64,000 nucleotides of DNA from Verrucomicrobiaceae bacterium (GTDB lineage: Bacteria; Verrucomicrobiota; Verrucomicrobiia; Verrucomicrobiales; Verrucomicrobiaceae): positions 186,001 through 250,000 of the forward strand of contig JADJPM010000005.1 of assembly GCA_016713245.1 (NCBI GenBank), given 5' to 3'. Under the pieces are notes generated by a model. It had not been told where the DNA came from, ran no database searches, and saw only the letters and a list, made by a program, of their open reading frames with translations. Numbering within the stretch: the stretch's first letter is position 1; every line of letters starts with the position of its first letter. The position numbers and the translations under genes were made by a program. Of the stretch, positions 7,960 to 17,143 are shown piece after piece.

Positions 7960-8517
7960 TCAGGCTGCCTTGCGCTTCTTCACGGCCTTGGCGGCATCTT
8001 TGAGCTTCTTCGCTTTGGCCTTGGCTTCGATCTTTTGCAGGATGCGGAGCAACTTCGGCCATTGCTTCTCCTCGACGATGTAGCCGATGCAGCGCTTCGC
8101 ACCGCAGCGGCAGGGATGATCGTCCCAGGTGTCCGCATCGAAGCCGTAATTGTAGGTGAGCTCCTCGCCGGCCTTGATCTCACGGGTCGAGTAGATCCAA
8201 ATGCGTCCACGCATGATGTAGGCATCGCAGTTTGGGGCGCAGGAGTGGTTGATGTAGCGGGCAGGATTGCGGCCCTTACCGCCATCAATGTCATACCTCT
8301 TGTTGAGGGTGAAGACATACACGGCGGCACAACCTGTCTTCTTGGACTTCTCCATGAGGGCATCCCCACGACGGCGGGACTCCGCCTTGGTGATTTTTTC
8401 ACCCACATACTCGATGATGGGCGTGTCGTTCGGAATATCAGCTTTGGCAAAGATGCCGCGATTATGGATGGAGGAACGCTTGACCTTCCAGAGACGCTTC
8501 GTTTGGGCTTGGGGCAT
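7960..8517 (-). CDS. SET-domain protein (putative protein-lysine methyltransferase)
   Basis: 185 residues from ATG 8517. The entire protein is one SET domain: an early SIHNRGIFAKADIP segment, the SAM-binding and pseudoknot motif NHSC (90-93) followed by PNC, the catalytic tyrosine in ELTYNYGFD (Tyr124), and a post-SET cysteine cluster (C136, C138, C143) that would bind zinc. The C-terminus is a lysine/alanine-rich tail (KAKAKKLKDAAKAVKKRKAA) that could bind nucleic acid. SET proteins methylate lysines, mostly on histones in eukaryotes; in bacteria they are known in Chlamydiae and some Verrucomicrobia, with few confirmed targets. The target here is unknown. Confidence 0.85.
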   Translation of the reverse strand: MPQAQTKRLWKVKRSSIHNRGIFAKADIPNDTPIIEYVGEKITKAESRRRGDALMEKSKKTGCAAVYVFTLNKRYDIDGGKGRNPARYINHSCAPNCDAYIMRGRIWIYSTREIKAGEELTYNYGFDADTWDDHPCRCGAKRCIGYIVEEKQWPKLLRILQKIEAKAKAKKLKDAAKAVKKRKAA

Positions 8518-8571
8518 GATTATTAGGGGCGCATGAAGTGTGCCGGAGCACAGCAAAGTCAAGCAAGCCTA

Positions 8572-9300
8572 CTAAAGTGACTTCACATACAGGCCGTTGG
8601 ACCACATGCTCTCCCCCGTGGACAGAGAAGCCGTCTCGTAGCAGCCAACGAGGGTGTAACCGAGGCCGGAAAGGTAGGCATGCAGGTCAATGAAGCCCCC
8701 CTGGCCATGATAGAGCTGCTTAAAGTTCATCTCGGTGAAAATAAGATGGATTTTACCAGCCTGGAGCAGCTCGCGTCCACCATTGAGGATAGCGAGATCG
8801 TAGCCCTCGGCGTTGATTTTAAGCACATGTACGTCGCTCCAGCCCATGCTCGGAACGTATTCATCAAGCTGCCGCATCTCGACCTCGATGGAAGCCCCCT
8901 CCGCTCCAGATTCCGGCTGCTCGAGTTGCAGGAATGAGTTGGACTCATGATGATCTCTCAAGAAAAATCAGGCGGTCTTTTTCTCCGGCCCAAAGGCGTG
9001 CGAGTGTATCTTGGCATTGGAGAAGCGCATCATGCGTTCGGTAAGCACTTGGCAACTCGCGGGCGTAGGCTCATAGCAATGCACGCCAGCCTGGGGGAAG
9101 CCGCGCGCAAGACGTTTGCTCGTCTGTCCGCGATTGGCACCGATGTCCATCACGATATTTGGGGTGATGCCGCGAGCGGCGAGGATGTCCGCCGCGTCGT
9201 CGATCCAATCGAGTCCGTAGATTGGACGGTATTTGTTCTTTTTGCACACTTGGGCACCAAGTGGGCGAAGGAGCTTATTGAGGATCTGGACGAAGGTCAT
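8572..9300 (-). pseudogene. FkbM-family methyltransferase interrupted by an in-frame stop
   Basis: From ATG 9300 the frame encodes the SAM-binding motif of FkbM methyltransferases (VMDIGANRGQTSKRLA) and the strand-2 acidic region (CYEPTPASCQ). It then meets TGA at 8968-8970. The same frame continues without any shift into the rest of the family (VEMRQLDEYV, VLKINAEGYDLAILNGG, LSGLGYTLVGCYE) and ends at 8572. About 242 codons in total. FkbM enzymes O-methylate sugars or other hydroxyls, which fits the glycan locus. A single substitution (for example TGG to TGA) or a sequence error explains it; TGA is used as an ordinary stop elsewhere in this window. Confidence 0.7.
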
Positions 9301-9374
9301 ACAAATGGCTAAAGACTGATGCGGAGCTGGATCGCAAGCACTAATAGTCTGTTTTGAGCCCCCAAAAAAACATC

Positions 9375-11342
9375 TCACTTAGCATCCTGCGGAATAGTGT
9401 CTACCATCTCAGAACCAAACTGAAGGCTGTGCAGGCGGCGATAAAGATCGCAGGTGCGCAGAAGCTCTTCATTGGAGCCAATGGCCTCCACACGACCATC
9501 CTGCATGACAATGATCTTATGGGCAGCGAGCACGGTCGAAAGGCGGTGGGCAATAGCGATCACTGTTCGACCTTCGGCGAGGTCATGGAGCGACTCCTGG
9601 ATGAACCTCTCACTCTCCGTATCGAGGGCGGACGTGGCCTCATCGAGCAGCAGAATGGGGGCGTTTTTCAGAATGGTGCGGGCAATGGAGATGCGCTGCT
9701 TTTGACCACCGGAAATCTTTGATCCGCCGTCTCCAACGATGGACTGGTAGCCATCCTGAAACTCACTCACAAACGAGTCCACATGCGCCTTACGGGCGGC
9801 CTCACGAATTTCGTCGTCGGTGGCATCGAGACGTCCGTAGCGGATATTCTCCCAAATGGTGTCGTGGAAGAGAAACACATCCTGACTGACGATGCCGATG
9901 TTCTCGCGGAGAGACTTCTGCGTGATCTCCCGCAGATCGTGGCCATCCATGGTGATGGCACCGGAATCGACATCGTAATAACGCATCAGCAGGGAGAAAA
10001 TGGTACTCTTCCCGGAGCCGCTGGGGCCGACAAGGGCATAAAATTTACCCGGTTCGAAATCACATGAAACTCCGGTGAGCGCAGCCTTCTCCAGTTTTAC
10101 ACCGTCAGCCCCCGAATAGGTGAAGGTCACATCCCGCAGCGAAACGGCACCTTTTGAACGGGTAATTTCCAGCGCCCCGGCCCTGTCCTGCACGTCTGGC
10201 AGCTTATCCAGCAGCTCAAAAACGACTTCGCTGGCAGCCAGCGTGCGCTGCGTGGTGATACCGATGCGGCTCAGATCTTTGATGGGCGGATACATGCCAA
10301 TAAGGGCCACAACGAGGAACATGAAATCCGCTGCGGATTTGTCCTGATACCACCAATAAATGAGTCCGGCGGCAATGCCAAGGGACGCCACGGACTCGAC
10401 GATGGCGCCACTTAAGTCCGCCAACTTGTTGAACTTCACCGCATCCACCGAGCTGGCACGGTTTCCCTTTTCAAAACGGCGAAGCTCATATTCTTCACGG
10501 GAGTTTCCCTTCACGAGCCGGATACCGCCAAACGCCTCGTGCATACTCACGAGCATATCTGAGGAGGCCGTCATCTCCAGCATGCCGCTGCGCTTCACGG
10601 CCTTGGAGATCATGCGCACGGGAATAATGCACAAAGGAAACACAAAAAGAGAAACGAACGAGAAGAGCGGATCGATGGTAAAGATCACTGAAAGCGTGGA
10701 AAGGATCATCGCCGGATGTCTCGTGAGCGCCTGCACCAGGGCGATGGCATTCGATTGCAGGGCACCTGACTGAGTGGAAACGATCTGAATCAACTCACCC
10801 GCCCTGGACTTGTTAAAGAAGGCCATCGATTGCCTCAGAATGGCCGCGTAGAGATCATTGCGAATGCGAAAGAGAATGTGACTCGATGCTTTAATGTAGG
10901 ATCTGGTGGCCAGATACCCCAAAAAACCACGACAAAACATCATGCAGGGAATGAGCATGCTGGCCACGACCACCGAAAAGACCGATGCACGCTCGCCATT
11001 GGCGGGGAGGTCCAATATATCCCTCAAGGCCACCAAGCCCTTGAACGGAACAGGAATGGGCCGATCCAGCACGGGAGAGTCCCCCTTCAAGACAATGGAG
11101 AAAATCACATTGAACGAGAGGAGCATGAAGGCATTGAACATGCCTGATCCGATGCTCAATGCCACCCCGGCACCGAAGCGCCGCCACTGCGGCCTGGCAT
11201 AAGCCAAAAGCTTCTTGAGAGCGCCGAGATCGGCGGAAGACTGGTTTTTGAGCAGTTTGCCGAGAAGGATGCGAAACAGGGAGTTCAATGCTTTTACGTT
11301 TTGGAACTGACCTGACTTAACGCAGCAAGGTGAGCTGTCCAA
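9375..11342 (-). CDS. MsbA-like ABC exporter (fused permease-ATPase)
   Basis: 655 residues if the TTG at 11342 is used; an internal TTG at 11288 is an alternative, so the start is unsure. The N-terminal half has about six membrane helices (exporter type I fold, residues 50-350). The ATPase domain carries Walker A GPSGSGKST (439-447), the Q-loop SQDVF, signature ISGGQKQR (543-550), Walker B ILLLDEATSALD with E568, and the H-loop His599. The protein resembles lipid A / O-antigen half-transporters that work as homodimers. Lying at the edge of the glycosyltransferase cluster, it probably flips a lipid-linked saccharide or lipid. Confidence 0.85.
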   Translation of the reverse strand: MDSSPCCVKSGQFQNVKALNSLFRILLGKLLKNQSSADLGALKKLLAYARPQWRRFGAGVALSIGSGMFNAFMLLSFNVIFSIVLKGDSPVLDRPIPVPFKGLVALRDILDLPANGERASVFSVVVASMLIPCMMFCRGFLGYLATRSYIKASSHILFRIRNDLYAAILRQSMAFFNKSRAGELIQIVSTQSGALQSNAIALVQALTRHPAMILSTLSVIFTIDPLFSFVSLFVFPLCIIPVRMISKAVKRSGMLEMTASSDMLVSMHEAFGGIRLVKGNSREEYELRRFEKGNRASSVDAVKFNKLADLSGAIVESVASLGIAAGLIYWWYQDKSAADFMFLVVALIGMYPPIKDLSRIGITTQRTLAASEVVFELLDKLPDVQDRAGALEITRSKGAVSLRDVTFTYSGADGVKLEKAALTGVSCDFEPGKFYALVGPSGSGKSTIFSLLMRYYDVDSGAITMDGHDLREITQKSLRENIGIVSQDVFLFHDTIWENIRYGRLDATDDEIREAARKAHVDSFVSEFQDGYQSIVGDGGSKISGGQKQRISIARTILKNAPILLLDEATSALDTESERFIQESLHDLAEGRTVIAIAHRLSTVLAAHKIIVMQDGRVEAIGSNEELLRTCDLYRRLHSLQFGSEMVDTIPQDAK

Positions 11343-11439
11343 CAGAAAGCCTGGGGTGGGGCGAAGGCCTTGCCAAGAGTGTCAAAATGCTCCAAAAGGC
11401 TGTTAGCGTGCCTACAAGAAGCAGGCCATTCCATTGTCC

Positions 11440-12249
11440 ATGCAATCCTCTTCTCCACTTCCATCCTGTGCCGTCGTTATTTCTTCGTGCGACGCGTACA
11501 GCGACTTGTGGCCTTACTTCTTCCACTTTTTTTTCAAGCATTGGTCCTCTGTGCCACATCCAGTTTACTTGATCGCTAACGATCTCTGCTACGCAGATGA
11601 AAGGGTGCGAACCATCAAGGTGGGGCCAGACGCACAATGGGGCAGCAACACGAAGAAGGCACTGGAACAGGTGCCGGCAGAGACGGTGCTATTCCTGCTC
11701 GATGATTTTTTCTTTTGTGACGATTTTCCAGAGGACGTGTTTCACGAAACATTGAGGCAGTTTCAAAAGGCAAATGGGAAATGCCTAGAACTTAGAACAC
11801 ACGGGATCAACGGACCGGCCGTGGATGGTACTAGGCTCCGCCTGGCAACCCCAGAAAATCTATATACTGGCCTCAATTCGAATCTTTGGTCGAAGGAGCA
11901 GCTGCTTAGCATCTCGGAGCCAGGAAAGAACATCTGGCAATGCGAAAGCCTTTTGCGAAACCAACTGCGCGAAGGAGAGAAGCACTTTTTCTTTCTGGAC
12001 CAGGAAGCTCCGAAGCACATCTTTTTCGTGGAAGGCGTGCGCGGTCGATTCTGGAAACCCGAAGGCGTTGCCTTTCTCAAATCTCACGGACTAACTCCTG
12101 ATCTGCGCCGCAGACCATGCCCTCCCCAAGGTCAGGGGTTTATACAAAAGTTGATTCGGAGCGTCCAGAAGCGTCGGATGAGCCGTCAAGGCTTTCAGCC
12201 CCCTGGTTTTCGCCAAGCTCAAACCACTCCGTGTGCTGCGGAGTGCTGA
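11440..12249 (+). CDS. Uncharacterised protein of the glycan locus, possible glycosyltransferase
   Basis: 269 residues from ATG 11440. I do not recognise the family with confidence. The start resembles a nucleotide-sugar-binding fold (CAVVISSCDAYSDLWPYFFHFF), and the segment ETVLFLLDDFFFCDDF resembles the acidic DxD region of GT-A transferases. The C-terminal tail is basic and glutamine/proline-rich. It is the first gene of a five-gene plus-strand run (this gene, GT61, GT9, GT4, FkbM), divergent from the ABC exporter. Its end overlaps the GT61 gene, so the true C-terminus or the next start is uncertain. Confidence 0.5.
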   Translation: MQSSSPLPSCAVVISSCDAYSDLWPYFFHFFFKHWSSVPHPVYLIANDLCYADERVRTIKVGPDAQWGSNTKKALEQVPAETVLFLLDDFFFCDDFPEDVFHETLRQFQKANGKCLELRTHGINGPAVDGTRLRLATPENLYTGLNSNLWSKEQLLSISEPGKNIWQCESLLRNQLREGEKHFFFLDQEAPKHIFFVEGVRGRFWKPEGVAFLKSHGLTPDLRRRPCPPQGQGFIQKLIRSVQKRRMSRQGFQPPGFRQAQTTPCAAEC

Positions 12250-13309
12250 AGAACTTAGATTGCCCGACTCGTTTGAAAGGATCGACGAAGCAGGCCAGTC
12301 GCAGTTGGACGATTCCTTTGAATGCCGATTCCATGAGAAAGACATGGTGCCCTCGTTCGAATGGCCAAATCTCATTCTGGCCACCTTGCACGATGCTTGG
12401 ATGACGGGAGACCAGGGCCACGTCTTCCTGCATGACGGCACCCATTTATCGATCTGTCCCAGCTTAAGGCACCTGCCGGAACGGAAGATCAGACGTCCGT
12501 TGACTTGGCTGGCCCGGCGGCTTCCAGGTGTCTATTTTCACCTCACTGGTGTGGATCATGAGAATCACGCGCACTTTCTGATGCAGCATCTGCCCAGGCT
12601 TCTGGCCGCGAGAAAGCACCTCGGTGAGCCTGATGGAGAGTTGAAGGTAATCGTGGCTCCGGGACATAAACGCTGGCAGAGCCGCTACCTGAACTATTTC
12701 GGTATCAGTGAAGACCGGATCGTGGAGGCATCCGTTGGCACGATTTGCGTGGAAAAGTTGCTGTATGTGCCCATGGCTTATGGAAACACCTACTTGTGCA
12801 ACCCGCGGTTCTATCGTGAGATTCGCGACGGGTTCACCCGAAACATTCCCGCAGTGGCAGAAGGTGCCCTCGGCCCCATCCTCTTCATCTCACGGCAGGA
12901 TGCTCCGGACCGGCGGCTGACCAACGAGGCAGAAATTGTGAGTGTGTGCGCCGAGGTGTTAGGGAGTGTGCAGGTCGTGCAGCTGGGCAGGCTCAAGCTG
13001 GACGAGCAGATCCGCCTCTGTGCCACGGCTCGCCTGATCATCGGCCCGCAAGGCCAAGGCATGGGCGTCGTGCTCTTCGCGAGAGGCGGCCTCTTTGTGG
13101 TGATGGAGTACGGGGAAAACTTTCATCTGCACGGCTGGTGCCGGGCATTCTGTGATACCGCGAGTGCGCTGGGGATTAAGACCTTGCGCCTGATCAGCGG
13201 CGGCGGCTTTGACGCGTCCCGCGATTGGAGTTATCCGGCGGATAAGTTCCGGCAGGAACTGGTTCGCCTTCGGGATCTCGTTCCAACTCTCTTTCCTCCC
13301 AGTTCGTGA
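12233..13309 (+). CDS. Glycosyltransferase family 61 (DUF563)
   Basis: 358 residues from GTG 12233. Conserved GT61 features: an early HENHAHFLMQHLPRLLA segment, the middle motif LFISRQDAPDRRLTNE, and the late motif IGPQGQGMGVVLFARGG followed by an aromatic/histidine stretch. GT61 enzymes transfer pentoses or hexosamines to glycans. The frame is open upstream to a stop near 12180 without an ATG, so a non-standard or different start is possible; the N-terminus is uncertain. It overlaps the GT9 gene by four bases (GTGA). Confidence 0.75.
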   Translation: MLRSAEELRLPDSFERIDEAGQSQLDDSFECRFHEKDMVPSFEWPNLILATLHDAWMTGDQGHVFLHDGTHLSICPSLRHLPERKIRRPLTWLARRLPGVYFHLTGVDHENHAHFLMQHLPRLLAARKHLGEPDGELKVIVAPGHKRWQSRYLNYFGISEDRIVEASVGTICVEKLLYVPMAYGNTYLCNPRFYREIRDGFTRNIPAVAEGALGPILFISRQDAPDRRLTNEAEIVSVCAEVLGSVQVVQLGRLKLDEQIRLCATARLIIGPQGQGMGVVLFARGGLFVVMEYGENFHLHGWCRAFCDTASALGIKTLRLISGGGFDASRDWSYPADKFRQELVRLRDLVPTLFPPSS

Positions 13310-14337
13310 AGCTTTTGTTCATCAAGCTCAAACACATCGGAGACGCGCTGCTGCTCACTCCCACCCTCGAAGCGGCCCGGAGGCGCCATCCCGATGCCGA
13401 AATCTCCGTCTGGCTCCGTTCAGGCACTGAGGGCATCTTGAGCGGCTGCACCGCTTTGGACCGCCTGCTAGTCACCAGCCCGCCCGGTGCCTCCTCGGGA
13501 TGGGCATCACGCATCGCCACGGATTTTTCCACCCTTTCGATGCTTCGGCAGGAAGGCATCGACCTAGTTTTCGATCTCAGCGAGGGCCCCCGCGGGCGAT
13601 GGTTGTCCTTGGCCACCGGTGCCCGGTTCATCGCCTGCGCCTCCACCGATGCGATTCCGAAGCCCTGGCCCGCCCTTTTCGATGTTTGCAAACCCTATCA
13701 CGCCTGCGGAGATCATCGCGTCCTGCATGACTACCTGCTGGCGAAGGAACTGCTGGATCTTCCCGAGGAGGCCCCGCCCCTTCAGTTTGCCCGCGAAAGG
13801 GCAAATTTTGATTTGGTCAGGCAGAATGGCCTCGAAGGCGCGGTCGTGCTGCATCCCGCCACGCGCTGGAAACGCAAGATGTGGCCCGTGGCGCATTGGG
13901 CGGCCTTGTGCCGCCATCTTGATGCTCTGGGCTGCCGCCTTGTGCTGAGCTCCGGCCCCGTCGAGGACGAGGTCCGCGCCTGCCGGGAGATTCAAGCTTC
14001 GTCCGGCGTGCCCATGCTTCTAACGGAAGGCCGGCTCGATTGGGCGGCGATGGCCGGACTGCTGATGTCCGCGCGTCTTTTCATCGGTGTGGATACGGCC
14101 GCCATGCATCTCGCCGCCGCCTGCCAGACACCGCTGGTGGCGCTGTTCGGGCCGACCGTGGAATCGGCCTGGAGACCTTGGAAGTGCGACCATGTCCTAG
14201 TGACTCCACGCATGAGCGACGCGGAGATCACGCGGCCCGACGGCCATGTGGACCTGCGGCTGAGGAAGATCGACCGGATCGAAGTCACGGACGTCCTGCA
14301 CGCATGCCAGCAGATGCTGGCGGGAGGCCGCACGTGA
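13306..14337 (+). CDS. Glycosyltransferase family 9 (heptosyltransferase-like)
   Basis: 343 residues, GTG start overlapping the previous stop (GTGA). Family signatures: KLLFIKLKHIGDALLLTPTLEAARRRHP at the N-terminus and the donor-binding motif VDTAAMHLAAACQTPLVALFGPT near the C-terminus. GT9 enzymes such as WaaC and WaaF transfer ADP-heptose to the lipopolysaccharide core at the cytoplasmic face. Coupling with other transferases suggests it builds the same oligosaccharide; the donor need not be heptose. Confidence 0.85.
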   Translation: MKLLFIKLKHIGDALLLTPTLEAARRRHPDAEISVWLRSGTEGILSGCTALDRLLVTSPPGASSGWASRIATDFSTLSMLRQEGIDLVFDLSEGPRGRWLSLATGARFIACASTDAIPKPWPALFDVCKPYHACGDHRVLHDYLLAKELLDLPEEAPPLQFARERANFDLVRQNGLEGAVVLHPATRWKRKMWPVAHWAALCRHLDALGCRLVLSSGPVEDEVRACREIQASSGVPMLLTEGRLDWAAMAGLLMSARLFIGVDTAAMHLAAACQTPLVALFGPTVESAWRPWKCDHVLVTPRMSDAEITRPDGHVDLRLRKIDRIEVTDVLHACQQMLAGGRT

Positions 14338-15512
14338 AACTTTTTTTCACCATCAACCAGGACCTCTTCGACGGCTCGGCCCACTCGCTGTACTGTTACC
14401 GTCATGCTGCGGCCCTGGCCGCATCCGCACCGGAGGGCTCGTCGGTGGAGCTGGTTTATCCGGGCGCGAGCCCCTGGCGTGCGAAGGATGAGACGGCTCA
14501 CGCGGCCGCCCATTTCCAGCTAGCTAGTCCGCCACCGCAGGTGACTGCCCTGCCTTCCGTGCGGAAGAAAAAACATGGCAAGGGACTCACTTTGAACGCC
14601 TGGTTTCACTACCACGCGGCCAAACACCTAGGGGCAAGCTCCTCTGCGGGCGATTTTTTTATCACCGCCAGTTTTCCGAAACTGCTGAAGTACATGGAAA
14701 GCCGCCCCGGGCTGCGCGGAAGTCTGCAGTTCCTCTATGAAGTTCATCAACTCGCACGGCTTGATGGAGACAAGGATTCAGCCAAGGCCTTGGCGGAGAA
14801 GCGTGCGCTGGCTGGTGCGGACCGCTTTGTAACGACCACCCACGCCTTGCAATCCCTTCTTGAGGAGGATTTCCCCCGTGTGCCCTGTCTCAATCTCGGC
14901 CTTGCGTGCGTTCCCACCAAATGGGTCATCCCCGAGCCTCCCGCGCTCGACCGGGACCTCCGCCTAGGTTATCTGGGTTCGGTCTATCCAGGACAAGGCA
15001 TTGACTGGCTGCTGGAGAACTGGCGTGGCATCCGCGAGGGCCTTGGCGTGCCGGCCACCCTGCTCATCGCCGGGGGCAGCGGAAAAGAGGTGACTTGGCT
15101 GCGGCGAAAAGCAGAGGACGGCGACGCCGATAGCGTGGAATTCTTGGGCCAGCTTTCACAGTCTGATGTGCCCTCCTTCCTTGCCCGCGTGAATGCGCTC
15201 GTTATCCCTGCGATGCAGCAAGGACGCATGCCGTTTGTGGCCATCACCAAAGCCTACGACTACCTGACTTATGGCAGGCCGGTGATCGCTTCGGAGCTTC
15301 CTTCCATCACCGAGGTCATGAGACCCGGCCAGGAAGCCCTCGGTTTCACGCCAGGCACCGCAGGATCCTTATTGAACGGACTGCGCCAGCTGATCTCCAG
15401 GCCCGATCTCGCCCCGCCGATGGTGAAAGCCGCCACTGCCCGCGCAGCCGATTTCGATCCGCAGATTCGCGCGAGGAAATACTGGCGCTGGCTTTTCGAT
15501 TCGACCATGTAA
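14334..15512 (+). CDS. Glycosyltransferase family 4 (group 1)
   Basis: 392 residues from GTG 14334, again overlapping the upstream stop as GTGA. The N-terminal acceptor domain begins KLFFTINQDLFDGSAHS; the C-terminal donor domain has LGYLGSVYPGQGIDWLLENW, TLLIAGGSG and the late acidic region AYDYLTYGRPVIASELPSITE, where the usual ExxxxxxxE is partly altered. A retaining GT-B enzyme of polysaccharide assembly is likely. A longer in-frame extension upstream to 14040 lies inside the GT9 gene and is rejected. Confidence 0.75.
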   Translation: MKLFFTINQDLFDGSAHSLYCYRHAAALAASAPEGSSVELVYPGASPWRAKDETAHAAAHFQLASPPPQVTALPSVRKKKHGKGLTLNAWFHYHAAKHLGASSSAGDFFITASFPKLLKYMESRPGLRGSLQFLYEVHQLARLDGDKDSAKALAEKRALAGADRFVTTTHALQSLLEEDFPRVPCLNLGLACVPTKWVIPEPPALDRDLRLGYLGSVYPGQGIDWLLENWRGIREGLGVPATLLIAGGSGKEVTWLRRKAEDGDADSVEFLGQLSQSDVPSFLARVNALVIPAMQQGRMPFVAITKAYDYLTYGRPVIASELPSITEVMRPGQEALGFTPGTAGSLLNGLRQLISRPDLAPPMVKAATARAADFDPQIRARKYWRWLFDSTM

Positions 15513-15516
15513 GAAC

Positions 15517-16167
15517 ATGATGCGACAACTAATAGAATGGGCCCGGCACAAGCGCTTCCGGCGGAATATCCGCCAGTGGTTCCGCGAGCGTGGAGACGAT
15601 ACTCTCCGGCTTAATTACGCGCTGGATGCATCCTCGGTGGTGTTTGACGTCGGCGGCTTCGAGGGGGATTTCGCCGCCGCGATTCATGAGCGTTACGGAT
15701 GCGAGGTTCATGTGTTCGAGCCTGTTCCCGCCTTCTTCGAAGCGTTGAAAGCGCGTTTCGCCGGAAATCAAAGAATCACCCTTCATCCATTCGGCCTAGG
15801 TGGCAGAACGGAAAGCCTTCCCATGAGCATTGAGGCGAATGGCTCGTCTCATGTGAAAGAAACCGAAACTGAGAAAACTGTTTCGGCGCAGATCATCTCG
15901 TTTGAAGACTTTATCTCGGAATCGTGCATCAGCCGTGTTGATCTCATGAAGATCAACATCGAAGGTGCAGAGTTCGACCTGCTCGACCATTTGATCCGCC
16001 ACGGGCGGCAATCCATGATTCGTGACCTGCAGGTACAGTTTCATCGTTTCGTCCGGGACGCCTCGGCCAGACGGCGCGACCTCCGCCGCAGACTGGCCGA
16101 AACACACGATCTGACTTACAACTTTTATTTCGTGTGGGAAAACTGGCACCTAAAGCGGTCACCTTGA
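15517..16167 (+). CDS. FkbM-family methyltransferase
   Basis: 216 residues. The SAM-binding motif VVFDVGGFEGDFAAAIHERYG, the acidic loop VHVFEPVPAFFEAL, and the family motif SFEDFI...RVDLMKINIEGAEFDLLDHLI are all intact, unlike the broken FkbM gene at 8.6-9.3 kb. It probably O-methylates a sugar of the surface glycan in the cytoplasm. Last gene of the plus-strand five-gene run; it faces the GT10 gene tail to tail with a five-base gap. Confidence 0.85.
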   Translation: MMRQLIEWARHKRFRRNIRQWFRERGDDTLRLNYALDASSVVFDVGGFEGDFAAAIHERYGCEVHVFEPVPAFFEALKARFAGNQRITLHPFGLGGRTESLPMSIEANGSSHVKETETEKTVSAQIISFEDFISESCISRVDLMKINIEGAEFDLLDHLIRHGRQSMIRDLQVQFHRFVRDASARRRDLRRRLAETHDLTYNFYFVWENWHLKRSP

Positions 16168-16172
16168 CTCGT

Positions 16173-17129
16173 TTAGCGGAGGCTCGAGAGCATTTTGTTC
16201 CACTTCCTTCGCAGCCAGCTTAGTTTTGGCTCTGGGGCGACGGTTCTTGTTTGCAGTGGGGCATCCGTGTTCATCAAGGATGCCGCTTGGGCGATTAGAT
16301 TAAACAGATTGTGCTCCTCCAACGCAAGGCGCTTGGCCTCCATCAATGCGGGAAGGCGGCTGGCGTACTCGTCCTCCGCCGAAACCAGCAGGCCTTGGAT
16401 CCGATGAATGGCGGCCGGGATGTCCGTGATGTCCAGCGGTACGCTCGCGGCCGCAGGAAAGTAGTCGTTCACATTGGGGCAGCCATGATAAACCGGGACT
16501 GTGCCTGCCAGCACACAATCGGAAAACTTCTCCGTCCAGTAGTGGGTATGACAGCTGTTTTCGATCGCGATGGAGAAGCGGAACGGCGCGATGCCATCCC
16601 ATTTGTCGTCAAGCGGACGGAAGCCCCGGCCAAACACCTCGACGGGGGTGTGGCGCATGAGCTCGCGAACAAACTTGAGGCGCTGCCGGTGGCCCCGCGT
16701 GGTGGTCTTGGTGCTTGAGATGACGGACATGGCACCAGTCTTCTCCGGTAACGGCATCAACCGCAGTTCGTCATAGCTTTTGCGAAGGAGCCACGGGAGC
16801 CCTGTCTGCCCATGCACCACCCCGGGATGCCGGAGATCCCGCTGGCTAGTGATCACCCGATCAAAAGCCCTCACCCACCCGGGGTGATAGCGTTTGAAGC
16901 TGGAAGGCTCGGAAGTGACGAGAACCAGCCCTCCCTGAGGACAACGCGTAGTCTCTGCGGAGGTGATGCCATCATAGACAAACCAGGCGTCACACTCTGT
17001 CACTGGCTGGTTGATCAGAAACTCCACCTCCCCCCAGACCGCGCGGCCTCCTGGCGTCTGCTGCTCCACCGGCCACCCGGGAAAGCTGGTGCTGAGCTTC
17101 ACGCGCAGCTTTCGAGCGGGAGTGGTCAT
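16173..17129 (-). CDS. Glycosyltransferase family 10 (fucosyltransferase-like)
   Basis: 318 residues. The C-terminal half carries the GT10 donor-binding pattern FRFSIAIENSCHTHYWTEKFSDCVLAGTVPVYHG, matching alpha-1,3/4-fucosyltransferases in which a FxxxFENS-type segment and YxTEK contact GDP-fucose. The N-terminal acceptor half has DAWFVYDGI and LVLVTSEPSS. It would transfer fucose or a similar deoxysugar. Last gene of the minus-strand run that starts with rfbF. Confidence 0.85.
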   Translation of the reverse strand: MTTPARKLRVKLSTSFPGWPVEQQTPGGRAVWGEVEFLINQPVTECDAWFVYDGITSAETTRCPQGGLVLVTSEPSSFKRYHPGWVRAFDRVITSQRDLRHPGVVHGQTGLPWLLRKSYDELRLMPLPEKTGAMSVISSTKTTTRGHRQRLKFVRELMRHTPVEVFGRGFRPLDDKWDGIAPFRFSIAIENSCHTHYWTEKFSDCVLAGTVPVYHGCPNVNDYFPAAASVPLDITDIPAAIHRIQGLLVSAEDEYASRLPALMEAKRLALEEHNLFNLIAQAASLMNTDAPLQTRTVAPEPKLSWLRRKWNKMLSSLR

Positions 17130-17143
17130 GCGAAAAAGATGCT

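Noticed and set aside
8968..8970. TGA in the FkbM gene as a selenocysteine codon
   Set aside because: FkbM enzymes do not use a catalytic Cys/Sec here and no SECIS-like hairpin follows; a point mutation or error is simpler.
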